Of a DNA stretch of 27,055 nucleotides, positions 8,813 through 16,036 are shown piece by piece. Made by a program: the position numbers and the translations under genes. Every line of letters starts with the position of its first letter. Position 1 is the first letter of the stretch. Source of the stretch: Tychonema litorale BBK16 (GTDB taxonomy: Bacteria > Cyanobacteriota > Cyanobacteriia > Cyanobacteriales > Microcoleaceae); NCBI RefSeq assembly GCF_021648855.1, contig NZ_JAKJHX010000053.1, positions 6,861 to 33,915 on the forward strand, given 5' to 3'. A model generated the notes under the pieces. That model saw only the letters and a list, made by a program, of their open reading frames with translations, was not told where the DNA came from and ran no database searches.

Positions 8813-9778
8813 ATGCACCCCAAAATTATCAGCGCAATCACCACTTACCCAGGCATGAACCAAAGCGACTGGCTGTGGCAACAAACCCCCCACAACTTCG
8901 GCAAATGGGGCAAGATTCAAATGCTAGCAAATCACCCAGAACCAGACTTTTTACTGATGTATCAATTCGACTTTCCCCGATCGCCAAAACAACAATCCTG
9001 GCTCGACCAAATCCGCCACCAAAGCCCTAAAAACCCAGAAAATGACATTCGAGAAAAATTGCGCGGCGTTCCCAAGGAACGGATAATTTACCTCATCCGT
9101 GAGCCACCATTACCAGAAGTTATTGAAATTACCAAAGCCAACTACGAACAAGCAAAACTTTACTGTGGCTACATTTCCGGCCCCGATGACTTCGCACCCA
9201 ACCCAAATTATATGCCCGCGATTTGGTATCACAGCAACTCGTTTCGAGAACTCGATGAAATGCCATCGCCAACCAAAACTAGATCCTGTTCTTGGATTAC
9301 TTCAGGCGTTAGCCGCACGGCCAATCACCGCCAGCGATTAGATTTCATCCAATTGCTGCAATCACAAGAATTAAATTTTGACCTTTACGGGCGTAACTTG
9401 CCAACTTGGGCGCGGGGTAACGGCATGGTGAATAATAAATGGCACGCCGTCGCACCATACTATTACAACTTAGCTATTGAAAATTATGCCACCAATGATT
9501 GGTATGTTAGCGAGAAACTTTGGGATGCTTTATTAGCTTGGTGTTTGCCGATTTATTACGGCGGTTCGGCGGCGGATAAATTGTTGCCGGCGGGGAGTTT
9601 TATCCGACTTCCAAGTTTGGATCACAAAGGAGTTGAATTTATTCAAGAGGTGATTGCAACCCCGGATTATTGGCATGAAGCGAGGGAGAAAATTGCCGAA
9701 GCTAGGCAAATCATTCTCCACGAATTGAATTTGCTCAATTGGCTGTCTAATTTTGCGTCTTTAAGATGTGATTATTGA
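8813..9778 (+). CDS. GT10-family (alpha-1,3-fucosyltransferase-like) glycosyltransferase
   Basis: A 321-aa protein with the GT10 hallmark in its C-terminal half: NLAIENYATNDWYVSEKLW (219-237) followed by DALLAWCLPIYYGG (238-251). This matches the family pattern of FENxxxxDYVTEKLW and PhhxG that binds GDP-fucose, including E223 and K235. IREPP (95-99) corresponds to the conserved E-x-P region of the N-terminal domain, and YGR at 192-194 precedes the donor domain. There is no signal anchor, as expected for bacterial members. It ends the glycosyltransferase run, so it may add a deoxyhexose to the product made upstream. The donor is inferred from the family. No GDP-fucose synthesis genes (gmd, fcl) occur in this window. 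Confidence 0.87.
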   Translation: MHPKIISAITTYPGMNQSDWLWQQTPHNFGKWGKIQMLANHPEPDFLLMYQFDFPRSPKQQSWLDQIRHQSPKNPENDIREKLRGVPKERIIYLIREPPLPEVIEITKANYEQAKLYCGYISGPDDFAPNPNYMPAIWYHSNSFRELDEMPSPTKTRSCSWITSGVSRTANHRQRLDFIQLLQSQELNFDLYGRNLPTWARGNGMVNNKWHAVAPYYYNLAIENYATNDWYVSEKLWDALLAWCLPIYYGGSAADKLLPAGSFIRLPSLDHKGVEFIQEVIATPDYWHEAREKIAEARQIILHELNLLNWLSNFASLRCDY

Positions 9779-10168
9779 ACCAAAAACACAAAGGTTGATT
9801 GTTGATCCCGAAAGTCCTAACATTGCTAGTCGTTGAAATGATCGAAATTATTAGTAGCCGAAATTAGGACACGGCAGTGCCGCGTCCCTACCCAAAATAA
9901 TATTGTAGGGACACGGCAGTGCTGTGTCCTCTAGCCAGCGTGATTGGTGTAACTTTGTTCGGTAATAGTTTGGTAACTGTCGCGTAAATGTATCAGTGAT
10001 GCTATCTTAGTTGTTACTTACATCTATGTTTTGGCTGTAATTTTTTTAACAAACCGGGGTACTGCATACCAACAGGTCAAACTTAGCCTCCATAGATTCA
10101 GTCACAGCCCAAATTGAGCTTTGACAGTTTGCCCGATTACCCTAATCACAATTTCACAATAAAAAGTT
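9779..10168. other. 390-bp intergenic region, no gene seen
   Basis: No coding potential was recognised. The region holds the inverted pair of repeats at 9867-9929. After about 9930 it becomes AT-rich and presumably contains the promoter of the peptidoglycan-binding protein gene. I could not single out a convincing -35/-10 pair. Confidence 0.6.
9867..9929. repeat. Inverted pair of GGACACGGCAGTGC-type repeats
   Basis: One copy at 9867-9891 reads GGACACGGCAGTGCCGCGTCC followed by CTAC, and is itself nearly palindromic. A second copy at 9905-9929 begins GTAGGGACACGGCAGTGC. The second is the inverted form of the first, separated by 13 bp, so the pair can fold as two small hairpins or one large one. 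This motif is a common dispersed repeat in filamentous cyanobacteria. Confidence 0.88.
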
Positions 10169-11533
10169 ATGGAATCTCTTGCCTACCTCGAACTTGTTCT
10201 TGCTTGTGAAGCACCTACAGAGTCTAAAATTTTAGAAGGAATAAAGTGGAAACACTTATCCAGTCAGACTTATGTCCGTTTATTATCTTTGGCTTTAATG
10301 CTGTCGGTTTTGAGTGTTGCCCATTCAGCTTTTGCTCAAATAGACCCTGGACGACCAAATTTGCGATCTGTTCAAGACCGATTGCGACAGTTGGGCTATT
10401 TTAACAGAAATTCCACCGGTCAACTTGGCCCGCTAACTCAAAACGCTTTGACCAATTTTCAGCGAGACTATCAATTATCTGTAACAGGAAGAGCCGATCG
10501 CGATACCGTTTCAGCACTCAATACTTTAGCCTTTAGAACTCAACCTTATAGAAGAGTTGATACCAATTATCGAGAGTTGCGTTTTGGAGATAAGGGTGAA
10601 GATGTTTTAGTTCTTCAGCGCGAGTTGCAACAGTTGGGTTATTTTACAGCTAATCCAACTGGCACTTTTGGCAGAATTACTCAGGAAGCTGTTAGAAGTT
10701 TCCAGAAAATTAACCGACTGTCGGCAACTGGAGTTGCTGACAGCCAAACTTTAGCTTTGCTGTTAGGGGAAAAAACCTCGCATCCACCGATTCCTGGCGT
10801 TGTTTCGGGAAATGGCGGTTGCAGAGGGTTACGCTTTGGAGATAGAGGAGCGACGGTAGACTTGATACAGCGACAGTTAAAGGATTTGGGCTATTTTGAA
10901 GGACGTGTTGACGGCAAGTTTCGCGAACGCACTCTGTATGCTGTAACTCGTTTTCAGCAAGATAATTTTCTGGTTTCTGATGGCTGTGCTGATTCTGCTA
11001 CTTTGACTGCTATAGATGCCCGGAGGTCGGAGTTTCAAGCTACTTTCTCTCCTGGGGAAGGTAGGCAGCAGAGTTTTGCCTTGGATTTGTTGGAGTTTGG
11101 TGATACGGGCAAACAAGTAGCGCTTGTGCAGCAACAACTGCAAAAAGTGCGCTATTATGCTGGCCCGATTCATGGTTTGTTCGATCGAGCTACAGAGGCA
11201 GCCCTGATCCGCTTTCAGACAACTCACCGGCTATCGGGGACTGGGGTTGTCGATCGCCAAACTCAGGTGGCTTTGCAACAAAGTCAGAAGCAAACTGCAC
11301 AGAAACCGCCCGATCGGGGTGTAGTTCTGCCACAGGGCGATCGAGCCTCTGCTGTTGGGATTAGCAGCAGTTCTCGATCGAGCATCTATCAGTTACAAAG
11401 GCGACTGCGAGACCTCAGCTTTTACAACGGCCCCATTAGTGGAGTTTTTGACGCTCCAACAAAAGCGGCCCTCGACCAAGCTCAGCGCAGTTACGGGGTG
11501 AGCACTGACGATTTGTTAACCCAAACTTTCTAG
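10169..11533 (+). CDS. Exported protein with five peptidoglycan-binding-type repeats
   Basis: A 454-aa protein with an N-terminal extension (1-30), then a hydrophobic export signal (about 36-56, LLSLALMLSVLSVAHSAFA) with a probable cut after A56. Five PG_binding_1-like modules follow at about 64-120, 137-199, 220-282, 308-370 and 402-450. Modules 2-4 have the consensus LxFGDxG, then hxxLQxxLxxLGYh, GxFxxxT and hxxFQxxxxLxxTG. The fifth is shorter and more diverged. No catalytic domain (amidase, transpeptidase or lytic transglycosylase) is present, so it is a wall-binding rather than a wall-cutting protein, acting in the periplasm or envelope. The 35-residue lead before the hydrophobic core is long for a signal peptide. 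I know similar N-termini (MESLAYL...) from cyanobacteria, but an internal start is possible. A 70-bp gap separates it from the convergent fur gene. Confidence 0.87.
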   Translation: MESLAYLELVLACEAPTESKILEGIKWKHLSSQTYVRLLSLALMLSVLSVAHSAFAQIDPGRPNLRSVQDRLRQLGYFNRNSTGQLGPLTQNALTNFQRDYQLSVTGRADRDTVSALNTLAFRTQPYRRVDTNYRELRFGDKGEDVLVLQRELQQLGYFTANPTGTFGRITQEAVRSFQKINRLSATGVADSQTLALLLGEKTSHPPIPGVVSGNGGCRGLRFGDRGATVDLIQRQLKDLGYFEGRVDGKFRERTLYAVTRFQQDNFLVSDGCADSATLTAIDARRSEFQATFSPGEGRQQSFALDLLEFGDTGKQVALVQQQLQKVRYYAGPIHGLFDRATEAALIRFQTTHRLSGTGVVDRQTQVALQQSQKQTAQKPPDRGVVLPQGDRASAVGISSSSRSSIYQLQRRLRDLSFYNGPISGVFDAPTKAALDQAQRSYGVSTDDLLTQTF

Positions 11534-11604
11534 CTTTCGCGCTACCTAGTTTTGTGGCAATTTGTGACAAGTTGTACTTGAGCGCGAAAATAGGTGAATA
11601 ATTA

Positions 11605-12126
11605 CTAGCCTAAATCCGGGGCGTTGCTATTTTCGGCGATCGACCTCGGACAAGACCAATTGCTAGACACCAAAGACGGCCACCCCATTCTCAAAGCTTC
11701 GTGACAAACAGTGTGAATGGTAAGCTGGCAGTCTAGCAGGTGCAACCCCGACTTTTCAGCTTGCTTCATCCCAATTTTCAAGATCGAATCATTGTTAAAT
11801 TCGATCGTTCTGTTGCACTGAACACAGACTAAGTGGTGGTGGTGGTGCGGGTAAGGCTGATTTATTTCATAATGTTTGTGACCTTCTGCTAATTCGAGTT
11901 CTCGGAGCAAACTCATTCTTGCCATCAACTTTAAAGTTCGGTAAATGGTAGATAAGCTAATGTTTTCTCCGCGATTTTTCAACAAAGTGTACAAATCCTC
12001 CGCACTCAGGTGATTACCTTTAGGGAGGTTCTGAAAAACGTGCAAAATGGTTTCCCGTTGGGGAGTCATCCGCCAGCCTTTGTCATTGAGTTCGGATTTG
12101 AACGAAGAAGCTGTGTAAAGTGCCAT
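11605..12126 (-). CDS. furA: Fur-family ferric uptake regulator, FurA type
   Basis: A 173-aa metal-responsive repressor closely resembling cyanobacterial FurA. It has the N-terminal winged-helix segment (GWRMTPQRETILHVFQNL, 17-34), the recognition helix region SLSTIYRTLKLMARM (57-71), the HKHYEINQPYPHHHHH metal-binding stretch (83-98), C101-x2-C104 and EFNNDSILKI. It would repress iron-acquisition and redox genes when Fe(II) is bound. The ATG at 12126 is chosen over the open frame to 12171 because GAGGGG lies about 7 nt upstream and the N-terminus then matches FurA. Unusually, the usual C-terminal CPxC pair is replaced by VCHEALRMGWP, with another Cys at 159, and the protein runs some 20 residues longer than typical FurA. 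The gene is downstream of, and on the same strand as, sigC. Confidence 0.88.
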   Translation of the reverse strand: MALYTASSFKSELNDKGWRMTPQRETILHVFQNLPKGNHLSAEDLYTLLKNRGENISLSTIYRTLKLMARMSLLRELELAEGHKHYEINQPYPHHHHHLVCVQCNRTIEFNNDSILKIGMKQAEKSGLHLLDCQLTIHTVCHEALRMGWPSLVSSNWSCPRSIAENSNAPDLG

Positions 12127-12160
12127 AGTGACCCCTCGCAAGAAAGTCTGCCTATTGACA

Positions 12161-12195
12161 ATAATACACAACGATCGGGATATTTTGCAAATATT
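12161..12195 (-). promoter_or_regulatory. Candidate fur promoter with overlapping AT-rich inverted repeat
   Basis: On the minus strand, TTGCAA (12190-12185) and TATTAT (12166-12161) are spaced by 18 bp, about 35 bp before the fur start codon. An imperfect inverted repeat, AATATTTGCAAAATAT on the minus strand (12195-12180), covers the -35 box. Fur genes are often self-regulated, so this is a plausible Fur operator. The match to a Fur-box consensus is only loose. Confidence 0.4.
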
Positions 12196-12244
12196 AGACC
12201 TTATTGATAAAAAGAAGGAAGAAAGCCCAACGCAGGGCGTTTAT

Positions 12245-12301
12245 CCTGAGCCCTTCGACCCTTCGACGTAGTTTATCCTGAGCGTAGTCGAAGGGCTCAG
12301 G
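12245..12301. repeat. 15-bp perfect inverted repeat with CCTGAGCCCTTCGAC arms
   Basis: Arms at 12245-12259 and 12287-12301 are exact reverse complements separated by 27 bp. The inner part repeats TTTATCCTGAGC (seen at about 12240 and 12272). The motif is the widespread cyanobacterial repeat related to CCCTTCGACTACGCTCAGGG. A single copy of that form is at 17259-17278. It lies between fur and the sigC terminator hairpin. Confidence 0.85.
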
Positions 12302-12351
12302 GCGACGCTCCGCTCAATGACCAAACCGCCTTGGCGACTGCTATATCACAA

Positions 12352-12380
12352 ATCCCCGACTTCTTAAAGAAGTCGGGGAT
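12352..12380 (-). terminator. Hairpin ATCCCCGACTTCTT... behind sigC
   Basis: A near-perfect 29-nt stem-loop with 13-14-bp arms (ATCCCCGACTTCTT / AAGAAGTCGGGGAT), 34 nt beyond the sigC stop codon. On the minus strand it is followed by only a short T-run (TTTGTG), so termination is plausible but not textbook. A related copy lies behind hisD at 14098-14125, so it may also be a dispersed repeat used as a terminator. Confidence 0.65.
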
Positions 12381-12413
12381 CTAAGCATCAGAGCATTTTA
12401 AAATTCGGCAACT

Positions 12414-13679
12414 TTAACTGAGAGACTCCAGATAGTCGCGCACGCGATTGCGACGCTTGGGCTGGCGCAGCTTTTGCAAAGCTTTAGCTTCGATTTGGCG
12501 GACTCGCTCGCGAGATAAGTCCAGAGCTCGACCAATTTCGGCCAGTGAGTAGGGGTGTCCGTCACCCAAACCAAACCGCATCAGAATCACATCTCGCTCG
12601 CGGCTGCTCAAATCTGCCAACAATTGCTGCAAGTCGCGGTGCAAAGCTTCCCGCATCAGCATTTCTTCCGGCGATACGCAGTCTGTTTCGAGCAAGTCGC
12701 CCAACTCCGTATCTTTCTCGTTGCCAACTTTAGTTTCTAGGGAAACAGAGCGGGGTACTCTCAGCAAAACTTCCCGCACTTGGATTGGAGTCATATCCAA
12801 CTCAACAGCAATGTCTTCTATAGTCGCTGTCCGACCTTTTTCTTGAGAAATTTTGCGCTGGGCTTTTTTAATCTTGTTGAGTTTTTCGGTAATGTGAACT
12901 GGGAGGCGAATAGTACGGCTTTGAGTCGCTATAGCCCGTGTAATTCCCTGACGAATCCACCAATAGGCGTAAGTGCTGAACCGATAACCCCGCGTCGGAT
13001 CGAATTTTTCTACAGCTCGTTCCAGTCCCAGGGTACCTTCTTGTATTAAATCCAACAGTTCTAAACCGCGATTTTGATATTTTTTCGCTACCGACACTAC
13101 CAGGCGCAGATTGGCCTTGATCATGTGGTCTTTCGCTTCCATTCCTTCAGTTTGAGTTTTTTCCAGCGTCTCGACAGTAATCTCTGCTAACTCTGCCCAG
13201 TGGCGCTTACCTTCGCTCATAATCCGCTTGATTTCCGACACCTCACCAACACCGGCGGTTGTAGCCCAGCGTTCCAGAGAAGGTTTGTGTCCCAATTTGG
13301 CGGCCAAGCGATCGCGCACCTCAATTAAATGTACGAAGCCCTGAATCTTTCCTTCCTCCTGCGAAGCGGCGGTGTTCCGCAATTCTAGCAATTTGATATA
13401 GCGCTGAACTTTTTGAGCTTCAGAAACTTCCTCGTCTCGACCTAACAGACGAACCCGTCCGATTTCTTGGAGATACAGACGCACTAAGTCTGTAGTGCGG
13501 CGACTCGCATTTTTTTGCAATTTAGCCTCACGGTCTGCATCCTCAGTCTCTGTTGTGTCTTGGTCGATGAGTTCGTCTCCAGCTTCTTCAGCATCCTCAT
13601 CCAACACATCATCTTGCAAGGGATTGACTCGCAGTCGTTCGTCGAATTCAGCTTCAGCGTAAAAAGAGGTGGCTGGCAT
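12414..13679 (-). CDS. sigC: Group 2 sigma-70-family sigma factor, SigC-like
   Basis: A 421-aa primary-like sigma factor that would direct RNA polymerase to stress or nutrient-responsive promoters. Region 1.2 is at about 61-95 (RRTTDLVRLYLQEIGRVRLL). Region 2 is at about 185-255, with the -10-melting YAYWWIRQGITRAIA. Region 3 is at 265-340, and region 4 is at 345-415 with the -35-binding helix-turn-helix (SLAEIGRALDLSRERVRQIE, 378-397). The N-terminus MPATSFYAEA plus an acidic stretch (24-50) and the whole core agree with my recollection of cyanobacterial SigC rather than SigA or SigB. The subgroup should still be tested by phylogeny. The protein is complete. It is followed by a hairpin and then by furA on the same strand, about 290 bp away, and so probably has its own transcript. 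Confidence 0.88.
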   Translation of the reverse strand: MPATSFYAEAEFDERLRVNPLQDDVLDEDAEEAGDELIDQDTTETEDADREAKLQKNASRRTTDLVRLYLQEIGRVRLLGRDEEVSEAQKVQRYIKLLELRNTAASQEEGKIQGFVHLIEVRDRLAAKLGHKPSLERWATTAGVGEVSEIKRIMSEGKRHWAELAEITVETLEKTQTEGMEAKDHMIKANLRLVVSVAKKYQNRGLELLDLIQEGTLGLERAVEKFDPTRGYRFSTYAYWWIRQGITRAIATQSRTIRLPVHITEKLNKIKKAQRKISQEKGRTATIEDIAVELDMTPIQVREVLLRVPRSVSLETKVGNEKDTELGDLLETDCVSPEEMLMREALHRDLQQLLADLSSRERDVILMRFGLGDGHPYSLAEIGRALDLSRERVRQIEAKALQKLRQPKRRNRVRDYLESLS

Positions 13680-14097
13680 AGTGATTTTCTCAATTGCTCC
13701 GGGTGAAAAGATGCTACGCTTAGCGGTTATTTATATTTATGATGCCCATTTTTTTAAGACAGAGCATCACCGCTTTTTGTTTCTTTACTAACTTTCCTGA
13801 CTTGGATGCTGTTTTCGATCGAACTATGGCTACCTTTTTTGTTTTACCAACAATTCAGGAAAATGCCAAGAACTTTCTGATGTAACAGGTTGAAGCCCCG
13901 AAAAGTAAGTTGTACTTCTTTGTTTATGTAGCTAGTATAGGTAATCTCTGGCTATAAACAAGTGACTGTCGTCAGAAGTTAAGTTAATCTTCATCACCGA
14001 TCTGCTGGTTCCTGATCACGTCTCAAAATTCCTGGTTTTTTTAATAAAACTTTATATAACAACTCTCAGAGCGCTTTCAGAAAAAAATAACAGCCAT
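13680..14097. other. Intergenic region upstream of sigC, no gene seen
   Basis: About 420 bp between the hisD 3' hairpin and the sigC start, AT-rich and without a credible ORF or RNA gene. It must hold the sigC promoter on the minus strand. Several AT-rich -10-like stretches lie within 100 bp of the start, but none has a convincing -35, so no promoter is called. Confidence 0.55.
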
Positions 14098-14125
14098 ATC
14101 CCCGACTTCTTCAAGAAGTGGGGAT
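14098..14125 (-). terminator. Hairpin ATCCCCGACTTCTT... behind hisD
   Basis: A stem-loop with arms ATCCCCGACTTCTT and AAGAAGTGGGGAT (one-base arm difference), 52 nt beyond the hisD stop codon. On the minus strand it is followed within about 10 nt by a run of seven T. It is a second copy of the hairpin found behind sigC (12352-12380). Confidence 0.65.
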
Positions 14126-14177
14126 CTAACAACGATCGCACTTTATGTTTGCTCATCTAACATCTACTAACTAGAAG

Positions 14178-15491
14178 CTAAAATTCTGCATCCCCCTGAT
14201 TTTCAGTCCGTAGCCGCACCGAATCAGCGTGAGAAGGCAAACCCTCAGCTTCGGCCAAAACATTAATAGCCTTAGCCACCTTCTTAAGTGCAGTCGCCGA
14301 ATAGTCAATCAAACTCGAATGCTTCATAAAAGTTTCAACACACAGCGGCGACGCATAGCGGGGAGCTCCAGAAGTTGGCAGAGTGTGATTTGGCCCAGCC
14401 AAATAATCACCCACAGCTTCCGGTGTGGAATAGCCCAAGAAAATCGCCCCAGCGTGCCGAATTTGCTCCACCAAGGCCCAGGGATCGGCCACTTGCAATT
14501 CCAAGTGTTCAGGAGCAAACTCATTAGAGAGTTCCGCCGCCGCCTTCAGAGATTCCACTACTACGACTAAACCGTAATTAGCGATCGCCTTTTCAGTCAA
14601 AGTTCGACGCGGGTGATTTGCCAACTGTCTCTCTACCTCAGCGACGACTTTTCTCGCCAGCACCGAATCCGCCGTCAGCAAAATCGCCGACGCCATGGAA
14701 TCGTGTTCAGCTTGAGCCAACATATCCGCAGCTACGTAGACAGGATTTGCCAAGCCATCAGCGATAATCAGCACCTCCGATGGGCCCGCCAGAGAATCAA
14801 TCCCCACGGTTCCGTAAACCAGTTTTTTAGCCAGCGTGACGTAAATATTCCCCGGCCCAGTAATTAAATCCACCTTGGGAATAGTTTCGGTACCATAGGC
14901 CAAAGCCGCGATCGCCTGGGCCCCACCTACCCGATAAATCTCATCAACTCCCGCTTCCTGAGCCGCTACGAGCACCGCAGGATTCATTTTTTTCTCCTTT
15001 CCGGGGGGAGTACACATCACCAGTCTCGGAACCTTGGCGACCTTGGCAGGCACTGCATTCATGATTACCGAACTGGGATAGGATGCCTGACCGCCAGGGA
15101 TGTAAATTCCCGCGCGATCGACCGGAGTGTAGCGTTTGCCCAAAACTATCTCGTCCGAGCCAAACTGCACCCAAGACTTTGGGACGCGCTGTCGATGAAA
15201 CGCCTCTACCTGTTTGCAAGCCAATCGGATTGCATTTAATAATTCCTTTGACACCTGTTGGTAAGCAGCATCCAATTCGGCGCCACTCACCCGCAGTTCT
15301 TCCGCATTTAGGGTCATGCGGTCAAATTCAGCGGTGTAGTGCAGTACAGCCTTATCGCCTTTACGCTTGACAGCTTGCAGCACCTCCCGCACGGTGGCTT
15401 CTTTGTGAACAACAAGTTCGTCATGGGTGCGATCGCAGATCCGTCGCAGTTCAGCTTGTGCCTCAACCCACTGAGTAATGATTCGCAGCAT
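14178..15491 (-). CDS. hisD: Histidinol dehydrogenase
   Basis: Zn-dependent, NAD-linked enzyme that oxidises L-histidinol to L-histidine in two steps, the end of histidine biosynthesis. Using the ATG at 15491 the protein is 437 aa, the normal size. The open frame to 15563 adds 24 residues with no family match and runs into repeat-like sequence. Expected residues are present in MLAQAEHDS (Q260, H263), FAPEHLEL (catalytic E328 and H329), VGDYLAGPNHTLPTSG (D362) and the C-terminal H421. The NAD/substrate loops are VDRAGIYIPGG and SLAGPSEVLI. The spacing of all six residues matches the E. coli enzyme within two positions. No other his gene is adjacent, as is usual in cyanobacteria. A terminator-like hairpin follows the stop. 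Confidence 0.95.
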   Translation of the reverse strand: MLRIITQWVEAQAELRRICDRTHDELVVHKEATVREVLQAVKRKGDKAVLHYTAEFDRMTLNAEELRVSGAELDAAYQQVSKELLNAIRLACKQVEAFHRQRVPKSWVQFGSDEIVLGKRYTPVDRAGIYIPGGQASYPSSVIMNAVPAKVAKVPRLVMCTPPGKEKKMNPAVLVAAQEAGVDEIYRVGGAQAIAALAYGTETIPKVDLITGPGNIYVTLAKKLVYGTVGIDSLAGPSEVLIIADGLANPVYVAADMLAQAEHDSMASAILLTADSVLARKVVAEVERQLANHPRRTLTEKAIANYGLVVVVESLKAAAELSNEFAPEHLELQVADPWALVEQIRHAGAIFLGYSTPEAVGDYLAGPNHTLPTSGAPRYASPLCVETFMKHSSLIDYSATALKKVAKAINVLAEAEGLPSHADSVRLRTENQGDAEF

Positions 15492-15590
15492 GGAGATTCG
15501 GAACGCCTTCCTTAAGGAATTGCCTGCCTGAGAACCGGGTACAGAAGGAGAGGATAACAGCAAGAGGAGGAGAGGGGAGAGGGGAAGAAT

Positions 15591-15649
15591 GTTCCTTGTT
15601 CCTTGTGCCTTGTGCCTTGTGCTTTGTGCTTTCTACCTTCTGCATTCTG
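15591..15649. repeat. Degenerate heptanucleotide array (GTTCCTT / GTGCCTT / GTGCTTT)
   Basis: Eight consecutive 7-bp units starting at 15591 drift stepwise: two GTTCCTT, two GTGCCTT, two GTGCTTT, then CTACCTT and CTGCATT. A purine-rich tract (15566-15588) precedes it. It lies about 100 bp upstream of the hisD start, where hisD's promoter region would be. Confidence 0.85.
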
Positions 15650-15846
15650 TAAATGCTTCTTACTGAAGCCAGAATAACCCGTACTCTTTGTTATAGCTTA
15701 ACTTGGATTTTTCGGGGAATGGGATTTTGAGCAGAATATGTGTTATGTTAGTTTTTTAAGGACATGATAATTTTTTAATAAAAAACGCCAAAATATTGTA
15801 TAATCGAAAATCGCGCGCAATAAACCGTGACTTTAACTCGTTTTCG
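15650..15846 (+). promoter_or_regulatory. hisD-rpsT divergent spacer with candidate rpsT promoter
   Basis: The AT-rich region between the divergent hisD and rpsT genes. The best promoter-like element is TATAAT at 15799-15804, with a weak TTAATA at 15775-15780 (18-bp spacer). If used, it would give rpsT a leader of roughly 225 nt that includes the 42-bp repeat pair at 15847-16000. No gene is seen here. Confidence 0.35.
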
Positions 15847-16000
15847 TAGTTTCTTAAGAATTCTCGCGCGTTCAAGGCGGGGAGTGTCCAAGATGCAATG
15901 TCATTAGAGTTGAGCGTGTAGAGGTGTTTTGACAGCGCCCTTAAGAACTGCTTTTTGATAGTTTCTTAGAAGTCCCAGGGCGTGAACGCCGGGGAGTGTC
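15847..16000 (+). repeat. Pair of 42-bp direct repeats resembling IS200/IS605 right ends
   Basis: Copies at 15847-15888 and 15959-16000 share TAGTTTCTTA at the start and CGGGGAGTGTC at the end, with a diverged GC-rich middle. In the second copy the middle can fold as CCC-AG-GGCG-TGAA-CGCC-GGG. The layout of GAA, pyrimidine-rich arm, hairpin and GGGGAGTGTC recalls the right ends of cyanobacterial IS200/IS605-type (tnpB/orfB) elements. No transposase gene is present. The alternative is a duplicated structural element of the rpsT leader. Confidence 0.5.
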
Positions 16001-16036
16001 AACCAAAATGAATACCTACGAACAGTAACTGAGATT

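Noticed and set aside
13680..14177. Possible small RNA or tRNA gene in the sigC-hisD spacer
   Set aside because: No cloverleaf, no T-loop GTTC motif in the right context and no conserved structured RNA could be recognised apart from the hairpin at 14098-14125.
15492..15563. 24-residue N-terminal extension of hisD
   Set aside because: It reads into low-complexity repeat DNA. The ATG at 15491 gives the normal family length and residue spacing.
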